Source: Caldifarciminota bacterium (lineage in GTDB: Bacteria > Hydrothermota > Hydrothermia > B15-G9 > WFZT01). From it: a stretch of DNA of 26,608 nucleotides. A program made the position numbers and the translations under genes. The notes below the pieces were generated by a model. The model was not told where the DNA came from and did not search any database. It saw only the letters and a list, made by a program, of their open reading frames with translations. Positions 1 through 8,089 of the stretch are shown one piece after another. Where the stretch lies: NCBI GenBank assembly GCA_026986655.1, contig JALSOD010000271.1, positions 1 to 26,608 of the forward strand, read 5' to 3'. How positions within the stretch are numbered: position 1 is the first letter of the stretch; each line of letters begins with the position of its first letter.

Positions 1-818
1 ATTTTTTTGACCTCCTCTATAACAGCTTTGAGCCTATCTTCAAACTCACCTCTGAATTTGGATCCTGCAAGAAGTGCGCCGATATCAAGCTGCAAAATTC
101 TTCTATCTTTCAATGGATCTGGTACTTTCCCCTCAATTATTCTCTGGGCAAGACCAAGAACTACTGCCGTTTTACCTACCCCGGGTTCTCCAATCAATAC
201 AGGATTATTTTTGGTTTTCCTCATTAGAATTTGAGCCACGCGCTGAATCTCTTCCTCCCGGCCGATCACAGGGTCAAGCTTTCCAAGTTCCGCAAGTTTC
301 GTAATATCAGTCGTGTACCTCTCAAGTGCATTGTAACGTTGCTCAGCATCTGGACCGGTCACCCTCTGACTCCCTCTAATCTCATACAGAGCACGAAAAA
401 TTTTTTCCTTATCAACTTTAAATTCCTTCAAAATTCTCGCCGATGCACCATCCGAAATTTCAGCAATAGCGAGAAGAATGTGTTCGGCTGCCACGTATTC
501 GTCCTTCAGTGCCTTCGCCTCGTCAAATGCCTGCTCTAACACCCTCTCGGCACGTGGAGTAATGTAAATCTGTGCTGGAGTCCCATAGCTAAATTCGACT
601 GCAGGAATCTTCCTCAAAGCATCCGCTATCCGGTCTTTAACCGCGTGAGGAGAAATTCCCAATTTCTCAAAAATTTTTGGGACAACCCCATCCTCCTGCG
701 AAAGCAACCCATAAAAAATATGCTCGGTGTCAAGCTGATTGTGTTTAAATTTAACAAGTGCGTTTTGAGCAAGTTCAAGGGCCTCTCTCGCTCCCTCCGT
801 GAACCTATCTAATTTCAT
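1..818 (-). CDS. clpB: ATP-dependent disaggregase ClpB, N-terminal part (cut by window edge)
   Basis: This is the first 272 codons of a Hsp100/Clp AAA+ ATPase; the rest lies beyond the left edge. ClpB unfolds and rescues aggregated proteins together with DnaK. The N-terminal Clp repeat domain starts MKLDRFTEGAREALELAQ, and the first AAA domain follows with GREEEI and the Walker A motif GEPGVGKT at residues 210-217, close to its place in E. coli ClpB. The linker AEQRYNALERYTTDITKLA resembles ClpB more than ClpC, but the middle domain that would settle this lies outside the window. The ATG at 818 follows GGAGGATGATAGA. The gene has its own promoter and a CIRCE-like repeat, which fits a heat-shock chaperone. 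ClpC is the alternative. Confidence 0.85.
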   Translation of the reverse strand, partial: MKLDRFTEGAREALELAQNALVKFKHNQLDTEHIFYGLLSQEDGVVPKIFEKLGISPHAVKDRIADALRKIPAVEFSYGTPAQIYITPRAERVLEQAFDEAKALKDEYVAAEHILLAIAEISDGASARILKEFKVDKEKIFRALYEIRGSQRVTGPDAEQRYNALERYTTDITKLAELGKLDPVIGREEEIQRVAQILMRKTKNNPVLIGEPGVGKTAVVLGLAQRIIEGKVPDPLKDRRILQLDIGALLAGSKFRGEFEDRLKAVIEEVKK

Positions 819-830
819 TCTATCATCCTC

Positions 831-849
831 CACTCATATTTTTTGAGTG
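831..849. promoter_or_regulatory. CIRCE-like inverted repeat (putative HrcA operator)
   Basis: CACTC, nine bases, then GAGTG. This is the core and exact spacing of the CIRCE element (TTAGCACTC-N9-GAGTGCTAA) bound by the heat-shock repressor HrcA. The outer four bases of each arm do not match the consensus. It overlaps the predicted clpB transcription start and lies just before the ribosome binding site, so it could act as a DNA operator or as an mRNA hairpin. Its position in front of a Clp chaperone makes chance unlikely. Confidence 0.55.
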
Positions 850-853
850 TGTT

Positions 854-882
854 AAATTAGAATTATTTTACTCTTATGTCAA
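854..882 (-). promoter_or_regulatory. sigma-70 type promoter of clpB
   Basis: Reading the minus strand, TTGACA (882-877), a 17-nt spacer and TAATTT (859-854) precede clpB. The predicted start of transcription, near 847, falls inside the CIRCE-like element, which is where a repressor would block it. Confidence 0.65.
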
Positions 883-932
883 GGGAAAAATCATTAGACA
901 TTTAGCTCTATGAAACTTTGTTTTTCTAACGA

Positions 933-951
933 TTTGTTGTATATTAACAAA
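933..951 (+). promoter_or_regulatory. -10 region with inverted repeat before the DUF47-PiT pair
   Basis: TTTGTT-N7-AACAAA forms a 6-bp inverted repeat around TATATT (940-945), a good -10 hexamer. The possible -35 (TTTGTT or TTGTTT near 917-923) is poor. The arrangement suggests a promoter covered by an operator, perhaps phosphate-responsive, but no regulator is identified. Confidence 0.4.
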
Positions 952-972
952 GCGTCCGACGGAGGTGATAGA

Positions 973-1620
973 ATGTTTACTATCTTCAAAAAGACAAGGG
1001 AGCTGGAAGCCGAAATCAGCAAATTCCTCGATACAATAATTGAGGCTTCCATTCATTTTAAGGAGGGTATGAAATATTACCTCCAGGGGAATATCGGCCC
1101 CTTTGAGGAAAAGGTTAGAATCATTGATAAACTTGAATCTCAGGCGGATGATTTGAGAAGATCGGTGGAAGAAAATTTGTATCTTAACATGTTATTACCA
1201 GAGGCCCGTGGAGACGTTCTTGCACTCTTAGAAAACTCCGATGATGTGTTGAATGCAGTCGAGGAGACAATCATCGAATGTTCTGTGGAAAAACCCGAAT
1301 GTAAGGAAGAATTGAAACAGGAAATGATGCAGCTTGTAGAAGCTGTTGTTGATGCAGTCGACGAGATGGTTTCAACCGTCAGAGATTACTTCACCAATCT
1401 GTCCGACGTTCCCAACCACATCACGAAATTAAAGGTTCACGAGCACGAAACTGATGAAATTGGTGAAAGAATGCGAAGAAAAATTTTCAGAAGAGATGAC
1501 CTTGACCTATGTCAAAAAATGCAACTCAGGGATTTCGTTTTGAGACTCGAAAAAATTGCAGACCTTGCAGAAGACGTTGGTGATAGAGTTGATATTTACA
1601 GAATTAAAAGACTCGTATGA
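973..1620 (+). CDS. PhoU-like DUF47 protein, partner of PiT
   Basis: A 215-residue all-helical cytoplasmic protein of the DUF47/TIGR00153 family, relatives of PhoU. Such proteins are commonly encoded next to PiT phosphate permeases and are thought to modulate them. The acidic helices carry PhoU-like metal-binding patterns, for example ESQADDLRR near residue 50, HEHETDEIGERM near 160 and EKIADLAEDVGDRV near 195. The ATG at 973 is chosen because GGAGGTGATAGA sits directly before it; an upstream in-frame ATG at 910 has no ribosome binding site. The stop overlaps the PiT start by four bases (ATGA), which indicates translational coupling. Confidence 0.88.
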   Translation: MFTIFKKTRELEAEISKFLDTIIEASIHFKEGMKYYLQGNIGPFEEKVRIIDKLESQADDLRRSVEENLYLNMLLPEARGDVLALLENSDDVLNAVEETIIECSVEKPECKEELKQEMMQLVEAVVDAVDEMVSTVRDYFTNLSDVPNHITKLKVHEHETDEIGERMRRKIFRRDDLDLCQKMQLRDFVLRLEKIADLAEDVGDRVDIYRIKRLV

Positions 1621-3104
1621 CATGGATATTTTTAAGTAGCGGCTTCCTGCTTGGCTGGTCACTTGGTGCCAATAACGCCGGGAACATCTTTGGACCGGCC
1701 GTAGGTACAAGGATGGTAAAATTCAGAACAGCCGCTCTGATAGCCTCCATCTTTGTAATCCTTGGGGCGGTGATAAGTGGTGCAGGAGCTGCTCACACCT
1801 ATGGAAAACTCGGAGCAATAAATGCAATTGCAGGAAGTTTTACTGCCGCACTCTCAGCAGCACTCACGGTATTCTGGATGACAAAGTTCGGATTGCCGGT
1901 GTCAACCACTCAGGCAATCGTTGGTGCAATAATTGGATGGGACATCTTTAGTGGAAATCTTATAGATACAACAACCCTTTCAAAGATTCTTTCCACCTGG
2001 GTAGCATCACCCATCATTTCTGGCATAATCTCATTTGTGTTTTACATAGCATTAAGGCACTATCTTGGACGTGTGAAAATTCACATTCTCGAAATGGATC
2101 TCTACACACGAATAGGGCTCATCCTTGTAGCCGCCTTTGGAGCCTACAGTCTGGGGGCAAACAACATAGCGAACGTAATGGGGGTATTCATCTCATCAAA
2201 CCCTTTCAGAAGCCTTGACCTTGGGATATTCAAATTGAAAGATATTCAGGTTCTTTTCCTCGCAGGTGGCGTATTTATCGCAATTGGAATCTTTACCTAC
2301 TCCTATCGAGTGATTAAAACCGTTGGCAACGACATATTTAAACTCTCTCCCATAGCAGCTCTAATAGCACTGCTCTCAGAATCAATCGTGCTTTTTATTT
2401 TCGCATCTCAGAGGCTCGAAAGATTATTAATATCATTGGGCCTGCCTCCAATTCCACTTGTCCCTGTATCAAGCTCCCAGGCAGTCGTTGGTGGAGTTAT
2501 AGGGGTGGCAATCGCCAAAAAGGGATGGAAAATGATTAATTACAGACTTCTTATCAAAATTGTAATGGGATGGATATTTACCCCCGTGAGCGCCGGCGTT
2601 TTAACATTTTTCTCCCTTTTTGTTATGCAAAACGTTTTTACCCAACCCGTTTATTACCCCAAACCCCATGTAATTTCAGACGAAGTCATAGAAAAGCTCT
2701 CCACACTGGGAATAAACGATCCTCAGCTCACAACACTGGAACACAAGGTCTTTAAGTCACCTGTGGCACTCAAAAATGTCCTGAAAGAAAAAACTGGCCT
2801 GAGTAGCAAGCAGATTTTGAAGGTCATCGAACTTTCTGAAGTGGACAGCCTTTTAATTGACTCCACCCTTGTTGATAAACTCCTCGATCCATACATGTTC
2901 ACGCACTGCCAGCTAAAGTCTTTAAAAAAATTACACGGCCAGCTCTTTGTATACAAATGGCAACTCAAGGACAGACTTCAGAAAATGTGTAAAGATTGGC
3001 AATACATCGGAGATAAACTCCACGATAGAGATATAAATGAAAAACTCGATATAATTTTTAAAAAATTCAGAATATCAGAAATAAGAAAACTGCGGTCTCC
3101 CTGA
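1617..3104 (+). CDS. PiT-family inorganic phosphate permease with C-terminal extension
   Basis: A 495-residue cation-coupled phosphate transporter of the inner membrane. The two inverted PiT halves are clear: GANNAGN at 17-23 and GANNIAN at 180-186, with the paired motifs PVSTTQAIVGAIIG and PVSSSQAVVGGVIG. About ten hydrophobic segments fill residues 1-345. Residues about 350-495 form a hydrophilic, lysine-rich, predicted helical tail that is not part of the core PiT fold and that I do not recognise. The gene is coupled to the upstream DUF47 gene. Its TGA stop directly abuts the stop of the convergent thioesterase gene. Some family members carry sulfate; phosphate is favoured by the PhoU-like partner. 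Confidence 0.9.
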   Translation: MTWIFLSSGFLLGWSLGANNAGNIFGPAVGTRMVKFRTAALIASIFVILGAVISGAGAAHTYGKLGAINAIAGSFTAALSAALTVFWMTKFGLPVSTTQAIVGAIIGWDIFSGNLIDTTTLSKILSTWVASPIISGIISFVFYIALRHYLGRVKIHILEMDLYTRIGLILVAAFGAYSLGANNIANVMGVFISSNPFRSLDLGIFKLKDIQVLFLAGGVFIAIGIFTYSYRVIKTVGNDIFKLSPIAALIALLSESIVLFIFASQRLERLLISLGLPPIPLVPVSSSQAVVGGVIGVAIAKKGWKMINYRLLIKIVMGWIFTPVSAGVLTFFSLFVMQNVFTQPVYYPKPHVISDEVIEKLSTLGINDPQLTTLEHKVFKSPVALKNVLKEKTGLSSKQILKVIELSEVDSLLIDSTLVDKLLDPYMFTHCQLKSLKKLHGQLFVYKWQLKDRLQKMCKDWQYIGDKLHDRDINEKLDIIFKKFRISEIRKLRSP

Positions 3105-3536
3105 TCAAAGTTCATATTCTACAACCGACAGGTATTTTAAAAGTAACTCTCTATAGTCTTCTGGTATGGTCGTAACCTTATTATTTTCGTCGACCGAAAC
3201 GTGGATGGACTTCCCACGAGATAGCAGAGTCCAATCACTCGCGCGGTAAACCTCGTAGTAAAAGATAACTTTCCTCGTCCTCACCTCAACGAGTCTCGTT
3301 CTCACAACCACCTCTTCATCGTACACAGCAGGTCTTTTGTACTGCGCCTTCACTTCAACAACCGAGAAGAAATACCCATTCTCCTCGATCTTGCTATAAG
3401 GTAATCCAATTTTCCGCATAAACTCGGATCGTCCCTCTTCATACCAAACGATGTAAGACGAGTGATGGACGATCCTCATGGCATCCGTTTCAGCATACCT
3501 GACTCTAAATTTTGTATCCACATAGAAATCTCTCAT
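3105..3536 (-). CDS. YbgC/4HBT-family hotdog acyl-CoA thioesterase
   Basis: A 143-residue single-domain hotdog protein of the 4-hydroxybenzoyl-CoA thioesterase/YbgC type, which hydrolyses acyl-CoA thioesters. The N-terminal motif RYAETDAMRIVHHSSYIVWYEEGRSEF contains the catalytic Asp18 and the start of the long helix. The later segment QYKRPAVYDEEVVVRTRL is the usual central strand. The ATG follows AGAGGAAAGCGCTT. Length and motif are typical of the family; the natural substrate cannot be deduced. It is transcribed alone, from a promoter facing away from topA. Confidence 0.87.
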   Translation of the reverse strand: MRDFYVDTKFRVRYAETDAMRIVHHSSYIVWYEEGRSEFMRKIGLPYSKIEENGYFFSVVEVKAQYKRPAVYDEEVVVRTRLVEVRTRKVIFYYEVYRASDWTLLSRGKSIHVSVDENNKVTTIPEDYRELLLKYLSVVEYEL

Positions 3537-3557
3537 AAGCGCTTTCCTCTTCTAAGA

Positions 3558-3586
3558 AGTTTAAGAGCAAATCCGTGGACTTGCAA
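3558..3586 (-). promoter_or_regulatory. putative promoter of the thioesterase gene
   Basis: On the minus strand TTGCAA (3586-3581), 17 bases, then TAAACT (3563-3558). The leader to the ATG at 3536 is short. Matches are moderate. Confidence 0.4.
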
Positions 3587-3595
3587 ATGCACCAC

Positions 3596-3624
3596 TTGTC
3601 TTGGGACAGGGGTTCATGTATCAT
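3596..3624 (+). promoter_or_regulatory. putative promoter of topA
   Basis: TTGTCT (3596-3601), 17-nt spacer, TATCAT (3619-3624), about 33 bases before the topA ATG. Both hexamers are imperfect but the spacing is ideal. Confidence 0.4.
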
Positions 3625-3656
3625 TCTCTAACTATTCTTGAGGAAGTGAGGTTTTG

Positions 3657-5888
3657 ATGGCAAAAAACAGCAAAAAGAACGGGAAAAAACTCTTAATAGT
3701 TGAGTCCCCTACTAAGGCAAAAACTCTTAGTAAATACCTGGGAAGGAACTTCTCTGTTATCGCTTCAAAGGGACATATAAGGGATTTGCCACCCAATAAA
3801 TTTGGTGTCAAGATTGATGAGAATGGCTTTAAACCTTCGTATGTCATAATGAAGGAGAAGAGGGACGTTGTAAGCGAAATCAAAGAGGCAGCTAAAAAGG
3901 CATCGGAAATCTATATTGGAAGCGACCCGGACCGGGAGGGAGAAGCAATAGCGTATCACATTGCCCATATCATCAAACGTATTAAAAAACCAGAAGAGAT
4001 AAAAAGGGTATTATTCTTTGAAATAACAAAGGATGCCGTCAAAAACGCCATTAAACACCCGGGCGAGATAGATATCAACAAATTCAACGCACAGCAGGCA
4101 AGAAGAATCCTCGACCGAATAGTCGGGTATAGAATCTCTCCTCTACTCTGGAAAGCTATTAAAAAGGGACTCTCGGCGGGTCGCGTGCAAACCGTTGCAC
4201 TTAGATTCATCGTTGAAAGGGAAAAAGAAATCCGTGACTTCAAACCAGAGACATTTTATGTCATTAAAGCAGTTTTCGAAAAGGATGGGGTACAGTTCAC
4301 CGGAACCCTTGTAAAAGGACCTTCTGGCGAAAATCTCCAGAAAATTAAGGATAAAAAACAGGCAGATGAGATTTTAAAGAAGTTGAAAAAGGCCGTATTC
4401 TCCGTTAAAGATTTCCAGGAGAGGAACAGGAAACAATCCCCTCCTCCACCCTATAAAACTTCAACCCTTCAGCAGGAAGCCTCTTCTAAATTAGGATATG
4501 CACCCAAGAGGACCATGAGGATCGCTCAGGAGCTCTATGAAGGCATTGACCTTGGTGGCGATAGAAAGGGATTGATCACATACATGAGAACCGACTCCCT
4601 CAGAATGGCCGATAAAGCTATTGAAACTATCAGAGAATTAATCAAGAACAAATTTGGTAACGAGTATCTACCATCAAAACCCAGAAATTTCAAATCCCGT
4701 GGCGGTGCTGTCCAGGATGCCCACGAAGCTATCAGACCAACTGGCTTTGAAATACCAGATAGCATTAAGCAGTTTCTCTCGAAAGAACAGTATGCAATCT
4801 ACAATTTAATCTGGAAAAGGGCCGTTGCCTCACAGGCCAAAGAGGCAATTTTCAAGGTAAGAAAAGGTATCATAGAGGGTGAGGGGTACCAGTTTAAGGT
4901 TGAAGGAGAAACCCTGAAATTCGATGGATTCTACAAAATTACGAGAGAAAAACCCAAAGAAACCATAATTCCCGGGCTTCAAATTGGAGAAAATATTAAA
5001 CTTCACGAATTGAAAATGGAGAAGAAGCAGACCGAGCCACCGAGGAGATACACAGAAGCAACACTTATAAAAACTCTCGAAGCACGAGAGATCGGTCGCC
5101 CATCAACTTATGCTCCTACTATTTCTACACTCTTTGAGCGTGGGTACATTGAGAAGGACGGTAAGTTCCTGAAGCCTACTGAACTTGGAGAGCTTGTAAG
5201 TGACATTTTAATTCCAAGATTCAAGGAGATCTTTGACTACGGGTTCACGGCAAAAATGGAAAACGAACTGGACAAGGTAGAACTTGGGGAACTCTCCTGG
5301 CAGGACCTTCTAAAAGAATTTTACGAGAGATTCACAAAGGAATTTGACAAAGCGTCTGAAGATTTACCAAACATTAAAAAAGAAAACGTTGAAGTTCTTG
5401 AAGAAAAATGTCCCCTGTGTGGACGCCCACTTGTTGTGAGATGGGGCAGATATGGAAAATTTATAGCCTGTTCTGGATATCCGGAATGTAAGTATACACG
5501 TCCACTTGAGCAGGAAATTGTTGAGGGAGAAAAATGTCCGGTTTGTGGTAAACCCATGGTAATCAGGAACGGGAAATATGGCCGTTTTCTTGCCTGTATT
5601 GATTATCCAAGGTGCCCGGGTGTCAAACCATTATCCACCGGAGTAAAATGCCCTGAGTGCGGCGGAGATATTGTTGAGAGAAGAAATAAAAGGGGGCAGG
5701 TGTTCTATGCGTGTTCCAACTACCCTGAGTGTAAATTTACCCTACCTTACAACCCCGTACCTATTGAATGTCCCGAGTGCGGGTATCCTCTACTTATGGA
5801 AGTTAGAAGAGGTAAGAGGTTCTATTACCAGTGCCCATCATGTAAAAAGACATTCTCTCCAAAAGATTTGAAGGTAAAATTGAGTTAG
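3657..5888 (+). CDS. topA: DNA topoisomerase I (type IA)
   Basis: A 743-residue omega protein that relaxes negative supercoils by transient single-strand breaks. The Toprim domain has ESPTKAKT (Glu16) and SDPDREGEA (Asp90, Asp92, Glu94). The nucleophile is Tyr309 in ITYMRTDSLRM. The region near VQDAHEAIRPT and REIGRPSTYAPTI is also typical. From Cys585 on there are four successive zinc ribbons with CPxCG...C.YP.C patterns, the last one ending CPSC near the C-terminus; these help bind single-stranded DNA. I place the start at ATG 3657, preceded by GAGG; an in-frame TTG lies one codon earlier. It converges with the HU gene. Confidence 0.96.
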   Translation: MAKNSKKNGKKLLIVESPTKAKTLSKYLGRNFSVIASKGHIRDLPPNKFGVKIDENGFKPSYVIMKEKRDVVSEIKEAAKKASEIYIGSDPDREGEAIAYHIAHIIKRIKKPEEIKRVLFFEITKDAVKNAIKHPGEIDINKFNAQQARRILDRIVGYRISPLLWKAIKKGLSAGRVQTVALRFIVEREKEIRDFKPETFYVIKAVFEKDGVQFTGTLVKGPSGENLQKIKDKKQADEILKKLKKAVFSVKDFQERNRKQSPPPPYKTSTLQQEASSKLGYAPKRTMRIAQELYEGIDLGGDRKGLITYMRTDSLRMADKAIETIRELIKNKFGNEYLPSKPRNFKSRGGAVQDAHEAIRPTGFEIPDSIKQFLSKEQYAIYNLIWKRAVASQAKEAIFKVRKGIIEGEGYQFKVEGETLKFDGFYKITREKPKETIIPGLQIGENIKLHELKMEKKQTEPPRRYTEATLIKTLEAREIGRPSTYAPTISTLFERGYIEKDGKFLKPTELGELVSDILIPRFKEIFDYGFTAKMENELDKVELGELSWQDLLKEFYERFTKEFDKASEDLPNIKKENVEVLEEKCPLCGRPLVVRWGRYGKFIACSGYPECKYTRPLEQEIVEGEKCPVCGKPMVIRNGKYGRFLACIDYPRCPGVKPLSTGVKCPECGGDIVERRNKRGQVFYACSNYPECKFTLPYNPVPIECPECGYPLLMEVRRGKRFYYQCPSCKKTFSPKDLKVKLS

Positions 5889-5968
5889 GGGAAAGTCAAA
5901 AAGATAGGCTCCAACCAACTATTTGTGTGCATCTGAAAATTCATTAAGAGGGGAAAGCTAATAAAAAT

Positions 5969-6003
5969 GGGATGGGCGGGCGCCTGCGGCGCCCGCCCAT
6001 CCC
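5969..6003 (-). terminator. perfect GC-rich hairpin, terminator of the HU gene
   Basis: Two 16-base arms (5969-5984 and 5988-6003) are perfectly complementary, with a 3-base loop TGC. On the minus strand the hairpin is followed by ATTTTTATT, so it should work as an intrinsic terminator for HU. On the plus strand the run of T is missing, so its role for topA is less certain. Stem length and GC content are well above what a terminator needs. Confidence 0.75.
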
Positions 6004-6025
6004 TCAGTCCTCTCAACTCTCTTTC

Positions 6026-6301
6026 TTACTTGTTCACCAGTTCCTTCAGCTGACTTGAAGCCTTGAATACGGGAGCCTTCCTTGCAGGAATCACAATCTC
6101 CTCTCTTGTTCTTGGATTTCTTCCTCTCCTCTCACCTCTTTCTCTGACCATGAACGTACCAAATCCGATGATCCTTACAGGCTCTCCCTTGGCGAGTGCC
6201 TCTTTTACAACCTCAACAACGGCCTCCACGGCCTTCTGGGCCTCTTTCTTTGTCATGTTTGCCTTTTCGGCAACTGCTGCAACCAATTCTTGCTTATTCA
6301 T
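6026..6301 (-). CDS. hup: HU-family DNA-binding protein
   Basis: A 91-residue histone-like protein that bends and compacts DNA as a dimer. It has the full family pattern: MNKQELVAAVAEKANMTKKEA at the start, then GFGTFMVRERGERRGRNPRT with the DNA-binding arm and the intercalating proline, and a C-terminal helix. The ATG follows GGAGGTAGGTT. It is transcribed alone from a strong promoter at 6365-6393. An IHF subunit would be the alternative, but the sequence is closer to homodimeric HU. Confidence 0.96.
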   Translation of the reverse strand: MNKQELVAAVAEKANMTKKEAQKAVEAVVEVVKEALAKGEPVRIIGFGTFMVRERGERRGRNPRTREEIVIPARKAPVFKASSQLKELVNK

Positions 6302-6364
6302 AACCTACCTCCTTGTTTTGCTGATATATTCTATATTTTCTAACTATTCTTTTGATTTTGTTAA

Positions 6365-6393
6365 TATTTAAGGGATTTTCCAAATCCTGTCAA
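6365..6393 (-). promoter_or_regulatory. strong promoter of the HU gene with a palindrome in the spacer
   Basis: On the minus strand TTGACA (6393-6388), 17 bases, TAAATA (6370-6365). The spacer contains the inverted repeat GGATTT-N3-AAATCC (6373-6387), which fills almost the whole space between the hexamers and would suit a repressor. Confidence 0.7.
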
Positions 6394-6430
6394 GAGTTTC
6401 TACCCTCAAATCCTGAGTATTCAAGCCCCT

Positions 6431-8089
6431 TTAGGATAGGTTGGACAATTTCCCGGATTTTATCAAATCCGTGATTTCCTCGATTTCATGCGATAAGACG
6501 TGGTCCTCAAGCTCTTTGTTGGTGAATTTATCAAGAATTTTGATAACTTCTCTGGTAATTTTGCCAGGTGTACCACTTCTAAATTTTAGCCCCCTGTGAG
6601 CCACCAAAAATTCAATAGCAACTATTCTCACGACATTTTCCAGGAGTTCAAGTGTTTTAAAGGCTGCATTTGGCGCCATACTCACATGGTCCTCCCTGCT
6701 CGCACTCGTTGGAATTGAGTCAACAACCGATGGATGGGATAAAATTTTATTCTCAGATACAAGGCTCGCCGCTGTATACTGTGCAAGCATCAAACCGTTC
6801 ATGAGACCGGGCTCAAGTGCAAGAAATGCAGGCAGTCCCCTGTTGAGCCTCTTATCTAACAGGCGAAAAATCCTCCTTTCGGCCATGTTCCCGACTTCCG
6901 CAAAAGCAATCCTCAAGAAGTCCATCGCCATCCCAGGATACTCTGCATGAAAATTACCCGCCGAGAATACCCGGTTGGTGTAGGAAACATCGGGTAAAAT
7001 GATGGGATTATCCGTTACCCCATTGATCTCTTCTATAAGCCACTTCTCTGCAAGCTCAAGGGTTTCGAGGACGGGACCATAAACCTGGGGTATGCATCTC
7101 AAGGAGTAGGCATCCTGAACATGGCCAAATTCCCTTCGGATGTTATTTGAATTCTGGACCTTTTCCTCTGCCCTGATAAGCTCACTTCTCTCAATAATGC
7201 TCTTGAGTTTACGGGCGACCTCCACCTGTCCCCTGTGCCCACGTAACTCCATAACCTGCTCATTAAAAGCACTCTCAAACCCTCCAATGGCCTCAAAACT
7301 CATGGCAGCTGATAAAATGGCAGCATCGAGAATTTTCCTTGCGAGATCGATCGCAAAAATGGAAACAGCAGATGTAAAGGCTGTACCATTGTTTAGAGCG
7401 AGGCCTTCCTTTGCCTCTAAAACTATTCTCTCAACCCCGGCAATGTGCATTCCAAGAATCGCTGGCATTCTCTCCCACTTACCATCATTCCATAAATAAA
7501 CTTCTCCTCCCAGTTGCAAGACTTCTTTACGTTCCCCCTCACTCAAAGTTTCACCATCAATCAATTTCCTGAGTAAAATCTTTTCTCTATTTTGAATCTC
7601 TGGTCTTGGGTCTTTTGTAAAGGTCAAAGCCATGTGTGAAAGTTGGGCAAGGTCACCACTTGCTCCCACCGATCCCTTTGATGGGATAATGGGTGTCACA
7701 CCTTTATTAAGCATATCAACCAGTGTCTGAAGTACCACTGGCCTAACACCTGAGAACCCTCTGGCAAGAGAATTCAACCTTATGAGCATCGTGGCCCTCG
7801 ATGTTTCTGGAGAAACAGGATCTCCGACACCTGTTGAGTGAGACACGATAAGATATCTCTGGAGTAATCTTACCTCATTCACCGGAATGGTTTTTTCAGC
7901 ATTTGCTCCAAAACCAGTGGTAACGCCGTAGACTATCTGGTTACTTCCTAAGGCCTCATCTATTACCTGACGGGATTTTTTAACACGCTCAATGGATTCT
8001 TGTGAGATCGAAACCGGGATGTCACCGGGTTTAGATCTCGCAATTTTTAAAACATCATCGATGGTTAAGGAGTGACCATCAACCTCCAT
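6431..8089 (-). CDS. hutH: histidine ammonia-lyase (MIO enzyme)
   Basis: A 552-residue aromatic amino acid lyase that turns L-histidine into urocanate and ammonia. Ala143-Ser144-Gly145 (GSVGASGDLAQL) forms the self-made MIO electrophile. Tyr54 in VYGVTTGFG, the VQDAYSLRC segment and REDHVSMAP are further active-site parts. Ser83-His84 in IVSHSTGVG is the selectivity pair typical of histidine lyases; tyrosine lyases carry His-Leu and phenylalanine lyases Phe-Leu there. It is about 40 residues longer than usual, mostly from an insert around residues 165-205. It overlaps hisS by 11 bases and has AGAGG before its ATG. No hutU, hutI or hutG is nearby, so the fate of urocanate is unknown. Confidence 0.88.
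   Translation of the reverse strand: MEVDGHSLTIDDVLKIARSKPGDIPVSISQESIERVKKSRQVIDEALGSNQIVYGVTTGFGANAEKTIPVNEVRLLQRYLIVSHSTGVGDPVSPETSRATMLIRLNSLARGFSGVRPVVLQTLVDMLNKGVTPIIPSKGSVGASGDLAQLSHMALTFTKDPRPEIQNREKILLRKLIDGETLSEGERKEVLQLGGEVYLWNDGKWERMPAILGMHIAGVERIVLEAKEGLALNNGTAFTSAVSIFAIDLARKILDAAILSAAMSFEAIGGFESAFNEQVMELRGHRGQVEVARKLKSIIERSELIRAEEKVQNSNNIRREFGHVQDAYSLRCIPQVYGPVLETLELAEKWLIEEINGVTDNPIILPDVSYTNRVFSAGNFHAEYPGMAMDFLRIAFAEVGNMAERRIFRLLDKRLNRGLPAFLALEPGLMNGLMLAQYTAASLVSENKILSHPSVVDSIPTSASREDHVSMAPNAAFKTLELLENVVRIVAIEFLVAHRGLKFRSGTPGKITREVIKILDKFTNKELEDHVLSHEIEEITDLIKSGKLSNLS

Noticed and set aside
3627..6351. The 13-mer TCTAACTATTCTT before topA (3627-3639) and before hup (6339-6351)
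   Set aside because: It lies in opposite orientation relative to the two genes, and a few shared 13-mers are expected by chance in a window of this size.
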